Below are positions 1 to 11,652 of a stretch of DNA of 64,000 bases, in pieces. Under the pieces are notes generated by a model, which was given only the letters and a program-made list of their open reading frames with translations, was not told where the DNA came from and did no database searches. Source of the stretch: Kingdonia uniflora (Eukaryota; Streptophyta; Magnoliopsida; Ranunculales; Circaeasteraceae). The DNA lies in the NCBI GenBank assembly GCA_014058105.1, contig JACGCM010002784.1:2232001-2296000 (forward strand), read 5' to 3'. Position 1 is the first letter of the stretch; every line of letters begins with the position of its first letter. The translations under genes and the position numbers were made by a program.

Positions 1-659
1 AGGTAAGTGACAATTGTAATAGTTGTACTTAGGTTTTTGAACTGGAACTATGCAATAAAAGGCGTAACAGGATCGTGCAGCCGTAGAAGGTTGTTGCTGT
101 AAGTAATTGTGCTGTAAGATCTGTATAAATCTTCTTGGACAATGAGTCCTTAATAATGGCAGAGGAAAGAGACAGGCATGATAACAGAATATGTTACTCC
201 AAAAATCATTATGAGGGCCAACGTAAAGACGTGCCTGCCAGGAGAGATGATGTGGACACGTATCTCAAGGAGCCATCATTTCAGAAACCGAGGGATAATA
301 TAAAAGCTTTTCATCCGTCTTCTCTTAAACCACAATCAGTTGCAGACAGAGGAAGAAGCATTTCTAGATAGAGAAAATCTTCAAATTTTAAATGCAGTCT
401 TCCAGTGTTATGCGATCTTTCTAAGAAGAGCAAAGTTTTGTCGTCTGAAGTGCGAGTGGTGACCGGAGTCGACGACTATTGCTCTTCTAGTACAGGTTAG
501 TATCTTTCCTTCCATCTTTTTTGCTGCTGTATTAGTTTCTTGGAACTGGTAGTTTGCATGTTTGAACTTCTGGGTAGATTAATAACGTGTTGGGTACGAC
601 TGAGGGAGGAGGCCTGTTTGATTAAAAAACTCTTAACAGATTTTTCCTGTATGTGTGGT

Positions 660-2574
660 AGATGCGCTCAAAAAATCTGAAACCCAGTAGTAAATTTGTT
701 GTATCTACTAGTAGTGAGGAATCATCATCGTCTGATAGGACTATGGATGATTCGGAGGTAATTGGTACTGTAACTGTTGATAAACTGGCTATTTCTTCTG
801 GGAAGGATGTGGGATTGCATGCGGGGAATGAAACTGGGCAATTTTTTAGGTATCCCGAGAATGTAGACGTAGCAAAGAAATTTTTACAGTATAAAAATTT
901 TAGACAGAGAATGGGGGCATTATGTGATGAATGTTGGGTTGTGGTTTAGAACTCGGGTGAGACTGGGTGGTAATATAGAGTATTATCAGGTGCCTTCTCT
1001 GGATCAGTGGAAGAGAAGTATGAATATAGGAAATGATATAGATATCGCTTATTATAATGGAACTGGCGCATAGGTCGTAGAGGAAGGATTCCTCTGTTAT
1101 TTGAACCAAGTCGTATATGGGTTAAGTATTCCCCTAACCTTTTTCCAAAAGGGGGTAATGAATGCCTTAAAGAGTTGCCCTAGTCAATTAAATGGTAATG
1201 TCTTTGAGATGATGAGGGTCTGTGAAGCTCTTAATCAAAAGTAGAGAGATGACGGTATTGTGAGATAGTTCATTGCGGACGAAGTCTTGAAATACTATAA
1301 GTTTAAATATGTACAAGATCGAAAGAGCAGATACTTGTTTAGTGATTCGGTGAGACCGAAATTCTTTGATTTTGAATCTGCTTGGAGACCCTGGTGCAAC
1401 CATCTTGTGATGGTGAGGGGTAATTGTATGCAAGTGCCTGAGGAACCGGTGCTCGAGCTGATATATAAGAATTTTAACAAGAGTAAGTGTCTTTATTCTG
1501 CCTGTAGTTTGTCTTTTAACTTATTGCGAGCTGCTAACATAGTTTATTGCTGTTTTTGCATAGCCTAATCCAAAAGTTGTTGCTGATACATCAATTTTGT
1601 TCAACGTCGTTAGTCGAGAAGAAAATGAACTGAACAAAGTTCTTGGAGAACTAGGTATTCGCAGAGAAGAGGTTAAACTCTGTAGTTGAAAAAGTACAGC
1701 GAGCTCATCAAAATTGAGTTATGGCTACTTCTGGCTCTGCTTATGTTGATGTTATGGAGATTCCTGCCTGTGCTGTGGGTACTTCGAGCTCCTTAGTTCG
1801 GCGACCTAGAGTAAAAAAGGCAGTACCGCCTTCTGAGCAAATAGTTCTTGTGCAGATACCGTCGGTGGGGACTGAAGGGGTGGATGCTGATGTAAATATG
1901 GCTCCTCCTCTAAAGAAGCAGAAAAAAGAATCCGGTAAAGATATCCGAGCTTCCTCAAAGGGGGTCAACCTCGAAACCGTGGAATAGGAGGCGTTGGATT
2001 TGGTTAAGCGTGATCCAATCCGCCTAGATACTCAAATTCGATCCAGTATCTCACAAGTATGCAAGATGTTATCTGATTAAACAAATTTTAGTAATGATCT
2101 GATCTTGTAATACTATTTTGTTGTATTTGTGATGCAACTTTCTGTTGCGTGGAAGTCGGCCTCAGAGGTGTTGATGTTAGATGTTGCGGATCGTGACGAA
2201 CTTGTTCGGTATCATGATACAGAAAAAGCTGCTCTGCGAGAATAGTTCGAGAAGGAGAAGGTTCTATAGAAAGAACAATTCGAGAAGGAGAAGGTTCTGC
2301 AAAAAGATCAGTTCGAGAAAGAAATTGCCACTGCAAAGAAAAAGGTTGAAGATGAGGCCAAGAAGGCTGTTGATATTGTGATGGCTTCCCGAAATAAGCC
2401 GATTCAAGCCTTCTACTTCTGGGGTTTGAGTAGAGAGGATGTCGATCTTGATCTTGCAGGGAGGTATAGTGAAATCATCTTCCCAGGGGATGATGCCTCT
2501 CCAGTCGCTGAGCAGAGCCCGGCTCCTCCAGTTGCTGATGATAAGACCGAGGAGGTAGCAGGAGATAATTCTTG
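660..2574 (+). pseudogene. Decayed transposon-type coiled-coil protein, copy 1
   Basis: Several short open stretches in different frames read as one broken protein. The first (662-949) is Ser/Glu-rich and then turns into a globular segment (YPENVDVAKKFLQYKNFR). It continues after a frame change through 950-1480, where pieces such as 'GLSIPLTFFQKGVMNALK' and 'SAWRPWCNHLVMVRG' resemble the N-terminal domain of plant proteins annotated as putative transposon proteins. A possible intron lies at about 1482-1563 (GTAAGT to TAG). The C-terminal part (about 2200-2574) has repeated FEKEKVLQKDQ-type heptads, so a coiled coil, then an acidic tail ending at TGA 2572-2574. Multiple stops and frameshifts mean no intact product. 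The family name is inferred from resemblance only; I do not recognise a specific gene. Confidence 0.4.
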
Positions 2575-3390
2575 ATTCTGTAGTTGTATCATAGTTTTGA
2601 GACTTGGTCAAATTTTTTCCTTTGTACTTGTGATGGAACTATTTTTGTCGAGACTTTGAATTTTTTTGAAGCTGCTATTGATATATGTTTTGATGGTGAA
2701 TGTATAATGTGTATGTAGGATGACACGGCCCTAGCCGGGAATCGCCTCTACGGTGCCCGGAGTACAGCGGAATAAGGGACCGTGCGGCGTACACGGACGC
2801 GCGGTCGGCGTATACCAGCCTTCTTCACGGGAGCGGCGCGCCAGTGGCATACATCTCACGGATGCTAGAGCGACATCCGAGAGATCCTGGATACTCGTGA
2901 GGGGTCATCGAATATGTATTCGGTATAGGCAACAACGCTAAAGGTTGCCTCAATATTTCCTACAGCGTAATCTCTCGCGACGCGCGCGAGGTACGAAAAG
3001 CACACCTGTCCTGTAGCGGATCAGGGTAGCTCAATATGCCAGTTTCCACATAAGGGACTCATATCTCAATAGGCGACGAGCCTGGACTATTTATATTGTC
3101 CATCTGAAAGGGGCGGTGCATCTCGGATAGCCCGCGGGGAATAGCGGCATCATATGAAGCCCTTTATTGAAAACCGGCCCGCATTGCGAGGCAATGTCCC
3201 CAGGCCTTCCCTAGGCCTACGAGAACTCATAACTATCCCTTGTAGATAGTCCATGAGCTGGGGTCCTTGATGACCAAGCATTAAAGCTCTTTTAGTCATG
3301 GGGAGGATCGGGCCAAGGTTCCACCTTAATATAGCTACTAAGTAAATAGTCAACTTCCAAAAGGAAACGTTAAAACATGAGACGAAGCGT
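2575..3390. other. CG-rich non-coding patch between two ORF relics
   Basis: From about 2719 to 3140 the base composition changes abruptly to GC-rich with many CG dinucleotides, including runs such as GACGCGCGGTCGGCG and CGACGCGCGCGAGG, while both flanks are AT-rich. No ORF in it looks coding; the 62-codon ORF at 2753-2941 has no recognisable features. From 3140 to 3390 composition returns gradually to background. It may be part of a transposon terminal region or a separate insertion; I see no terminal repeats that define it. Confidence 0.35.
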
Positions 3391-5978
3391 ACTGGACCTT
3401 TTTACCCCCTTAACTGAATCCGATTATGACGAAACTTGGCGAGGAGCTATATTAGGATATATAGAACAAATACATTTGGAAAGAACTCAAAACGCTCGGG
3501 TGGATTTGGCCGGCGTTCGGTAGGTCGTCACATAGGAGGTAGTTCATTTGAGGGGGAAAGTGATCAAGTTGGAGAAGGCCTTGAGTCGAGCGAGGGATTC
3601 TATCAATCTTACTCAACAGGTATACAATAAACTTGAATATGAGAGATGTCTTCATAAGTCAAATTTTGGTAAGACCTTTAAGGAGTTATTCGAGCTTTAA
3701 TGTAGATATGGAAAGATAAAAATTGAAAGGGATGAGGTTTTGCAAAAAGAGGGCGATAGGTTCGCTTTACTCCAAAAATCCCTTAAGGATAAGCGGTTCG
3801 TAGATGAGAGTGATAAGTTAAAGTATCAAGGGTCATTATTGTCTTTGATGCTCTATTTTGAGCCCGAAGTTGATAGTGAGCGGGACTTGAAGGAGACCTA
3901 TTTAGAACTGTTAACTAAGAGAGACATAGTGCCGGAACCAGCTCGGGTGAAATTCTTAGCGCAAGAAGTGCATAATCACCATAGTATAGAGGTGCAAAGA
4001 TGCTCAGCTCGGGCTGGAGTATCCATCATATGGGGTGGTGTAGGTCTATTGCCTGATGAGTGTGACTTTTGTAGGGGCAAAGAGCAATGAGGATCTTTTT
4101 CTTCAACATAAAAAAGGAAGATAGAAAGATCTAGGCACAATTAGAAATTGATCTGAGGCATGCTTGTGCTGAACTGGAGTGATACAAGGGTCATAATGCA
4201 TATCTGGAGAGGGAAAAGGTAGAGTGTAATAAGTTGTTGCAGATCTCAAAGAAGAGAGTGACACTGTTAGAAGCGCGTTTACTAGATGCGCAGAAACGTC
4301 TGCAAGTGTCCCAATCACGTTTGAAGAAGAAAATTACTCCAAAGCGGGGAAAACGTGCTATCTACATGGACCACGAACGTCAGATAGCCGATATGATCGC
4401 ATTTTATGGGGGTGACCTCGAGAGAGTATAAAATGAATTTAAACGTTATATCTTGAGTTGTTATAAAGATGTGGAAGTAGAGAATGATAAGGTTGAAAAT
4501 ATGTGGTTTGCAAGGGGGAATGAGAGTGGAGGAACTTCAACCTCAAAAATGCGAGCTGAAGAGTATGAGGAGGAGGAGGTCGAAGATCTGTTACCTCACA
4601 CACGACATAAGACCCGTCCGCAAGAGGTCATAATTTTCAATGAACCTTTGCAAGTAGATGGGAGTAGTAGTAGGGTTCAATCATAAACCAACTAAATTGT
4701 GGCATATGATCGTGCTTTGCATAATGTACTTGATTTGTGTATCATAGCTTGATGTTCTAATAAGTGTTGTTGAATGATATGTCTTATTCGAATGAATATC
4801 TGTTGATAGATGTATTGTCGTTTGTAATCTGCTCTTCTAGGCTGAAGACAATGAATAGGACGAACCGGCTGTCTTATCCGCATTAAATAAGGAATTGTCT
4901 GCAAAGTTGTAGCAATGTTTGATAGTAGTTGAAAATACAACTTTGTCGAATTCGAAGCTGGAATCTGATATGTTGGAACTGTAGAGACGTCTAAATGCGG
5001 TGATTGTAGAGTAGTCATGTAAGGATGCAGAGATATTGATTGCTAATAATGAAGCCAGACTGTGGAAAGAATCTCTGAAGAAGAAAAATTTAGAGACCAT
5101 GTCTGCAAATCAACAAGTTCTGGATCTGTTAAGTACGATTGAAAAGCAGAAAAATGATATGTTGTCCCATCAGTCGGTGGTAACAAATAATACTGATCTC
5201 TTAAAAAAGTAAGATGCTGAAATCCATCATATGCGAGAGCGTCTGAAAAAGCAGAACTGGGATTTGCGTGAGGCCCATGACTCGTGCCAGAGAAAAAGTT
5301 ACTATGCCAAAACTCACAAGGAAGCATGTTCCAAGAGAGATCGAAAGTTGAATGAAACCATCAATAAGTGTAACACACGTATCGCCGATCTTGACCGGGA
5401 AAAACAAGCTTTGATACTGGAGTGTATGCAAGGTAATGAAGTTTTCGAGGAGCTTCATGTGAAGTATAAAGAGTCGCAGAGGATGGTGGACGCAGCTGAA
5501 GATGAGATCAATTATTCGAAGGAGGTAGATAAGAAGTTGCAACGTATGAAGCAGGAGATGGAGCGCAGTGTGCAGATAACGAAGCAATATCAGCACCCAA
5601 GGTTCGTTGCTGCAGGAGAAAAAATCTCTGAAAGATCGATGTAAAGATCTTGGAGACGAACTAAACAAGGTGAAGGCCGAATTTTGTGAAGCTACGTTGT
5701 TGACTGCTGATAATGTTACGTTGCGCGCTATGGCTATGTTGCATGTTGATGTAGAAAAATTTCGAACAGAGCGTGAGTCGATCTTGGCTGCTTCAACTGA
5801 ATGCGTCATGGAATATGATTTGCAGCTAGCACGGTTATCTTATATAGATAATTTGATGCCGAGAGTTATGGAATTGTTGAATGCAGCTTCTACTGTAGTT
5901 GATGCAGCTATTCCTTTCCCTGCCTTACTTTCATCTGGGCCTGGCGAAAGTTCGAATGTTGTACGCCCAAAGCGTTAA
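3391..5978 (+). pseudogene. Decayed coiled-coil transposon-type protein, copy 2
   Basis: A second string of broken + strand reading frames (3740-4090, 4234-4431, 4453-4686, 5231-5644, 5607-5978) is rich in Lys, Glu, Leu and Arg with heptad-like spacing (for example KKRVTLLEARLLDAQKRLQ and QALILECMQGNEVFEELH), so the product was a long coiled coil. The last two pieces overlap in different frames, showing one frameshift near 5610-5640 inside a segment that is otherwise collinear to a stop at 5976-5978. In layout it resembles the 660-2574 relic. Just beyond its end, antisense Athila-type gag sequence begins, so a junction lies near 5990-6030. Function unknown; probably transposon derived. Confidence 0.35.
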
Positions 5979-6029
5979 AAGTAGTTTCATTGTTTATATT
6001 GTAATAAGACAGAGTATAAATATGTCTTA

Positions 6030-7562
6030 ACCCATATGCCAATTGAGCAATTGATGTTTCTATTCGCGTCATGGATTACTGATTCATTTGCATGAATTGT
6101 TGCATCAACTGGTTATTGGATTGCAATAGGGCTTGGATGCCATTATCCGAAGATGGTTTCTTATTCTGAGGAGGAACGTAAGAAGTATTTTGCTAAAAAA
6201 ATTGGTGATTGGGAGTAAAGGACGCACCACCTTGATTTTGATTTGAATTACTCCCTTGGTAATACGGTCTGCCAGAATAGTTATTCGAATTATTCCTCCC
6301 TGATGAATTCCCTTGATGATGTGACTGGTTATAAGAAAAAGATGAATATTTTTGATGAAACATATTGACCTGATCCTTCCTGGTTTCCCTAATTTCATGA
6401 ATCAAAGGGCAATCCTGAGTATAATATCCAATATCGTCCCACACAGCACAAGCTTGCATCTCAGCATGAAAAATTGGTGCTTTAACGGACATTTTGTTTT
6501 TCCCTATTTCTAGGGACTCTATCTTACGCAAGATGGTCGTCAACGTAGCTTCCAAATTATAGTTAGATCCAACTCCAAAGGCATTACCCCCCTTTTCTTA
6601 AATATCAGTTTCTCTCATGGTTCCCCAGGTTTATAATTTTTCAGCCATCTCTTCTAAGAAGTTCAAACCCTCTACATCATCTTTATCAGTGAATTTCCCT
6701 AAGCAAAAGGATTCTACAGTTCTCTTGGTTTCAGCATCTAATCCATTATAAAGATTTCTAGTTAGGACCCAGGAGTCGATACCGTGATGAGGGCACTGTA
6801 GGATCAGTCCCTTATATCTCTTAAGATAATCCTTTAAGCTTTCTCCATAAAGTTGGGTAATCCTAAGAATGGCTCTGCGAAGGGTCTCAGTTTTCTCAAG
6901 AGAGAAAAACCTCTTATAAAAGGCTTCAGTAAGCATTTCAAAACTCGTGATTGATTTTTGTCGTAGAGCTTGAAACCAGCTCTTAGCTTTCCCTAGTAAA
7001 GAAAAGGGAAGCAACACGAGTTTCATGGCCTCCATTTCGTTCTCATTCCTATACTTTTGGAGGAACACTAATCATCAAAATCCCTAACATGAGCGTATGG
7101 GTTCTTATCTTCTCCTCCTGAAAATTTTGGCAATGAATTGATGAGCGCATTCCTAAGTTCAAATTGCTCAGTTGTAGGAGGTAAAATAATGCACGAGGCA
7201 CGATTTGTCATTTTTAGGAACATGTGATCGTTAAGAGGAATTTGCATGGGTCCCTGACCATTCTCATTATCATTGGCATCTCCCATCTCAAGTGATTGGG
7301 TTGGAATACTAAACAGAGTGAATGAGGAAATTGGACTCGGATTGAGTCTCAATGGAGAGACAGGGAAATCAAAAGTTTCTAACTCACCCTCAACAGAGAA
7401 GAGTTCCATGCGAGTAAGGATTGTACGGTCTTTCGTATCAATAGAGATTGGAATCTCCAGTTGGGTTGACTTGCCTACCTCGAAGTAGATCAAAATATCT
7501 ATCAAATCAGATCCTCTAAGCCTCTCAAAACGACTCTTAGGCCCTCGAAACCATTCTTTCAT
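6030..7562 (-). pseudogene. Athila-type retrotransposon gag, frameshifted
   Basis: Three adjacent - strand frames make up one gag. 7562-7068 carries the N-terminal part up to NPYAHVRDFDD, where a stop and frame change occurs. 7068-6631 carries the retrotransposon gag core (PFSLLGKAKSWFQAL, then CPHHGIDSWVLTRNLYNGL and an E-rich LEEMAEKL end). 6555-6193 carries a degenerate zinc knuckle (CAVWDDIGYYTQDCP, keeping two Cys but not the usual spacing and His) and an Asn/Ser/Gln-rich linker. A last frame, about 6190-6030, continues with Gln/Asn-rich sequence and IAQLA, as expected after the knuckle. Gag packages the element's RNA in virus-like particles; this copy cannot encode an intact one. Confidence 0.75.
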
Positions 7563-9100
7563 ACACTAATAGATGTGCGCACTATGATGATCACACAAAA
7601 ATGAGGTGCACAAAAATAAACACAACAACCTTTTTAGATAGGCCTTAATTAAGGTCAAGTTGTGAACCTGGTCTCAGGATTCGGTTGCTCCTATTCCTGA
7701 CAATGGATCGATTCGCAGGTTGAGTTGTGTATACTCGCTTTAGCAATAACTCGCGTGCAGTTCTAGTCACCTAGAAGCACCTGTGCTGGAAGGTGGGGCA
7801 AACCGCTTAGAATCACCTTTCCACACTAGTTATGCCAGGGAACGTACTTCCTCCAGACAAATATAGCCACTATTAGGGGTCTTAATGAGCGCGTTCTTAG
7901 TACTCCCGGTCCGAGCTTTATAAGCCTTTTTGTCTATCTATGTATTTTATGGCTTAATCTTGGTTTCTTTTAAAGTCAATGTCCTGTTCCCGAAAAATGT
8001 TAAATCGGGTCGTGACCTCTCGGGGTCCTAGTGTGCGGTGCCACACACTGGTGATGAAATCCCGCTTTTTGTTTGCCCTTTATCTAATGTTTAGAATTTA
8101 AAAGTGCACAAACATTAGGCACATGAATAAAAATTGACCGCTTCGCAGGAGGGTGCGGTGGAAGAAAGTACCTGCGGGGTGGCCTTTTTAGGGGCTCGTT
8201 GTTACCCCGGTGAAACCGTTGAGATGGCACACCCGGGCTCTCTGGCTCAAGTAGGCGTTGTAGAGAGGTCCTCCCCAGATGTGGGTTCCAATATTATCCC
8301 TGCAGAAAAAGTACAATTTTATCATCGCTTTAATTACACACTCTTCGCTCAAGAGTACAATATTTTGCCTCACTACAAGTCACTCAAAAGGAGAAGAAAA
8401 AGAAAAGAAAATACTAATCTAGTTTTTTTTTTCTTCTTAAATGACGATGATCAAATTACAAGGGAAATCGAAAATTGAAACTGTGCATCCAACATAACTT
8501 TGCAACACTTCACAATCTTTGCCTTAGATTGATACTCCTTATTTATGGCTTTGATGACGTCGAATCCTTGTGAAGTGATCACTTTATAACGGCCCCACAA
8601 AGACTTGAGTATTTGAGTAGTACTTGTGAAGCCTTTATTATTCTTTTGAAACTGCCCCAATTAAATTAGTTATTTGTAACTGCCTCCTTGTGTTATGTAT
8701 CAACCCCACCTTATGTTTATGTCTTATGCAATGCACCAACCCCAATCAAGCCTTACTTCAAGCCTTGACTTTAAGCCTAAGTCATTAACTGTACCCAAGT
8801 AAAACCGACTATGAAAAAATCTTAAAAAATTATTCTCTTTGATTGTCTTTTACCACGTTAATGTACTTGTCAACACTTCAACGCAAACCGAAATACGTTG
8901 GGGTATTCGTTTCTTCCTTCTTTGTAAACGCAAACAAACTACCTCAAATGGAAAAAGGAAGAAAAAAATATGTAAAATAAATAATTGCAATGGTGAACTA
9001 ATTTTTTCAAAGAAATGATAAAAAAAAATCAATAAAAAAAATCAAAAGCAATAGATAAAAGAAAACACAATCAAAAACCATTTCGAATTACTGAACGAAA
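7563..9100 (-). other. Athila-type 5' leader between PBS and gag
   Basis: About 1.5 kb without a convincing ORF separates the primer-binding site from the gag start. Long leaders are usual for Athila/Tat elements. The segment 8130-8300 is richer in G and C than its surroundings; 8380-8450 and 8900-9080 are simple A-rich or T-rich. Small ORFs here (8134-8478 on +, 8451-8660 on -) have no recognisable features and I do not call them genes. Confidence 0.5.
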
Positions 9101-9115
9101 CCGGCAACGGCGCCA
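9101..9115 (-). promoter_or_regulatory. Primer-binding site, tRNA-Asp-like
   Basis: On the - strand, three bases after the LTR end, the sequence reads TGGCGCCGTTGCCGG. It begins with TGG, complementary to a tRNA CCA end, and matches the motif widely seen in Athila-type plant elements, thought to pair with tRNA-Asp. It fixes the element's orientation and the inner boundary of its 5' LTR. Confidence 0.75.
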
Positions 9116-9118
9116 TTT

Positions 9119-10247
9119 TGATAACGGTCAAAATCCGGTGTATAGTATGGGTAAAAATTAGAGTGTCGTTCACTTTCAAACGGAACTAGAAATTAGTTTT
9201 TGTCTTTGTGTTTTAGTAATCTAAGACTGAAAATCGTAAAAATCAATGATATGGTTTTAATCAATAATAAATGTCTAGGGGCTTCAGATTTCACCACCAT
9301 TTACATACAATATCAAAATAGTTTCGTATATTAAATTCTCCACTTAATTAAAATAACAAACTTTGACCTTTTGTCAATATAATCCCATGATTATAACTCA
9401 AGTAGGATATATCATATGAACTAAGTATGTACTAAAAACACATTCCATGAAAGCAATGCTAACTATGAAATGTTAATTAGGATCATACCTTAGAAAAATA
9501 CAATATTAATGTAATTTTACTATGTCATTTGAGAATCACAAAACTCTTCCTATATCTCTACTTAAAGAGATCATAGGATGATAATGGATGTCTCCAACAA
9601 TATAGTTTTGGGATTTGTGATAATATGCTCATATTGTGTTGGAGAAAAATACATTCTACTACATGATATCATACGCTTATGGCGGATCCATCCTCACCCC
9701 TAGTGAGGACTTAGTCAGCCATTATAACAACTATAAAACCTAAATGATATGAGAATGAAATGAACATAAACTAACAACAAAAAGAAGAATTTTATTGACT
9801 TACAAAATGAAATGCTCCAAATGCTTACAAGACTTGTACCAACTTACTCCAATAATGCTCTTTTACACTCTACAAGAATGATTCTCTCAAAATTGGATAC
9901 TTCTTATGAGCTCACCACCTCTCCTTTTATAGATGAAGGAGAGGATTCTTACATTTAATATGAGATTTATAACCTATGCCATGAATGTACTTAAAATTGT
10001 AACCTCCAAGAGTTATCCTCCAAAATTGTAACCTCTCCATGTGGGACCCTTGTGTTTGAAAACTCTACATCCTTCTCCAGCAGTTCATCTTTTGAGTTAT
10101 ACATCCCGGTATTTGCACATATTTGGTAACTGAGCTCCATGTGACCTGAAATATAAAAATTGGTTTTATAAGTCATGTTTAATAATAAAATTAAGGATAA
10201 TAAACATTAAGTCATAGGGGAATAATAGTTATTTTATGTGTCCATCA
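9119..10247 (-). repeat. Athila-type 5' LTR
   Basis: The 1,129-bp LTR starts TGATAACGG and ends GTCCATCA on the + strand, so it has TG...CA ends. The limits come from comparing it with the solo LTR at 31631-32769, which shares the whole order of motifs: AACGG near one end, the GTGTCGTTCACTT and GAACTAGAAATTAGTTTT region, CATTTGAGAAT.ACAAAACTC and the region CTCACCACCTCTCC. A TATA-like CTATAAAAGG lies on the - strand at about 9922-9931, in agreement with transcription leftwards. Confidence 0.8.
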
Positions 10248-11575
10248 GCTTTTCTGGTATGGGCGAAAGAGTATTGGCAGTTCTGAAGCACTTATCCTTT
10301 TATATCAGCGAATATAGGTCTGCCAGAGTAGTTGTTAACTCCGGTATGCATGGTATCGACATCTTTCGCCCGTGGCGTCCTTGATTTTCATTGGATTTGA
10401 ATCGCTTCTTATCACCCCTATATCTTTATTGTTGTTATGGGCTCGTTCGTCGGGATGGCCTTTCATTGGTAGGGTGGTGCGCTAAGGTCTTGGCTTCTTA
10501 GTCGTCAGCCGTTCAAGGTCAATGAAGTTGTTGACCTTCTCGATCATGTCCTCCAACGTTAATGGTTTGTTGAAAACCAGGTGGAACTTGACTCGTCCAT
10601 CCGCGAGTAGAGCGTTGGTGAAAGCGGAGATTATAATTTTCTTGTCGAGGTTGTCAATTTTTTGAGCTAGCCCGAAACATTTCTTGGTGAACATTTCCAA
10701 TTTTTCATCTGGTACCTGTTTGAGGTTGAACAAAGAGTAAAGACTCTCCTCCTTGTCTTTATTGTGTGAATAGTTTTTGACAAACAGTTCGCGAAGTTGT
10801 TCGGAAGTGAAGATAGATCCTTCATTGAGTGTGTGGAGCCGTCGTAGAGGTTCTCCTTTCAAACTGGATGGAAAGAGACGGAAGAGTATGTGGTTAGATG
10901 TCGAATGTAGTCCCAAAGAATCTTGGAATTCTTGGACGTATTCCACAGGATCTCCCCCCTTGTATTTATAAATTTTTGGAGTATAAAAACTGGCAGGCAC
11001 TTCCTCATCTAGCAACTCTTGTGCGAGTGGGATCTTCTGTAGTTTAGGATAACTATTTTTTGTAGTGTGCATTTGAGCGTCTAACAACTCCTTGATGTGT
11101 CTGTTCACCTGTTCTGGAGTGAGATATAGGCGAGATGTGACAACTCGTCTTGTTGTTGGTCCTTCCGCAGGATTATGCTCTCCTGTTGCTTCTCCCATGT
11201 GGTTATAGACCGAAACTTGAGGTTTTTCTCTATTTTTTCTTGCTGCAGATCTATTATCGCTCCAGCAGGTAACGGCAGATTGACGTGACTCCGTGGTAAA
11301 ACTGGTTCTTGCTGAATTTGAGGAAGTGTTGGATTCTTACCTCGGACTCCCAAGCGATCATGGACCGATATTCTCGAGGTTACAGGCAGAACGATCTGTG
11401 GTCCCAGATTTGCTGTTATCTGATCTTGAAGTGCTCTGAGCCCGTCCTGCATGCTGGGGAGCTGTTTCTCTAGCTCTATTCGTCGTTCGGCTTCTGTTTG
11501 CACAGTTGTTCGCAAATCTGTCACTCCTTTAGCAGCGTCAGGCAGGGCGCAGTGTGATTTGTCTTGATTTTCCAT
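10248..11575 (-). pseudogene. Tat-type retrotransposon gag, truncated
   Basis: The first - strand ORF (11575-11105) is Gln/Glu-rich and probably helical (TEAERRIELEKQLPSMQDG). The second overlaps it in another frame (11198-10482) and holds the gag core: FYTPKIYKYKGGDPVEYVQEF, FRLFPSSLKGEPLRRLHTL, FTSEQLRELFVKNYSHNKDK and a LTLEDMIEKVNNFIDLE end. The frame change between them near 11105-11198, and in-frame stops in the continuation towards 10248 (ADLYSLI and a Lys-rich linker are still readable), show decay. The zinc knuckle and protease would follow but are cut off by the inserted LTR at 10247. Confidence 0.75.
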
Positions 11576-11634
11576 CTTTCAAAAGTGAATGCGGTAAAAA
11601 ATGGATTGGAGAACATTGAGTGTATGCTTCGTTT

Positions 11635-11650
11635 CCCACATACGGCGCCA
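11635..11650 (-). promoter_or_regulatory. Primer-binding site of the Tat-type element
   Basis: On the - strand the sequence reads TGGCGCCGTATGTGGG directly after the LTR end. It is close to the TGGCGCCGTCTGTGGG motif that stands between LTR and gag in many plant Tat elements. It sets the LTR boundary at 11653. Confidence 0.7.
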
Positions 11651-11652
11651 AA

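Larger units (their letters stand above)
6020..10247 (-). mobile_element. Truncated Athila-type Ty3/gypsy retrotransposon
   Basis: Read on the - strand this is 5' LTR (10247 to 9119), primer-binding site, long leader (9100 to 7563) and gag (7562 to about 6030); pol and the 3' LTR are absent, the copy being cut off near 6000-6030 where unrelated + strand coiled-coil sequence starts. The order LTR, PBS complementary to a tRNA 3' end, leader, gag is standard for Ty3/gypsy elements, and the gag type (long N-terminal extension, a LPKFSGGEDKNPYAHVRDF-like motif, CPHHGI) fits the Athila group. Its right end interrupts another element's gag at 10247/10248, so it inserted later than that element. Confidence 0.75.

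Noticed and set aside
5201..5809. 202-codon - strand ORF
   Set aside because: Antisense shadow of the coiled-coil frame on +; Leu/Ser/His-rich translation is what the complement of Glu/Lys codons gives.
8134..8478. 114-codon ORF in the Athila leader
   Set aside because: No recognisable features, ends in an A-rich/T-rich stretch, and lies in the untranslated leader.
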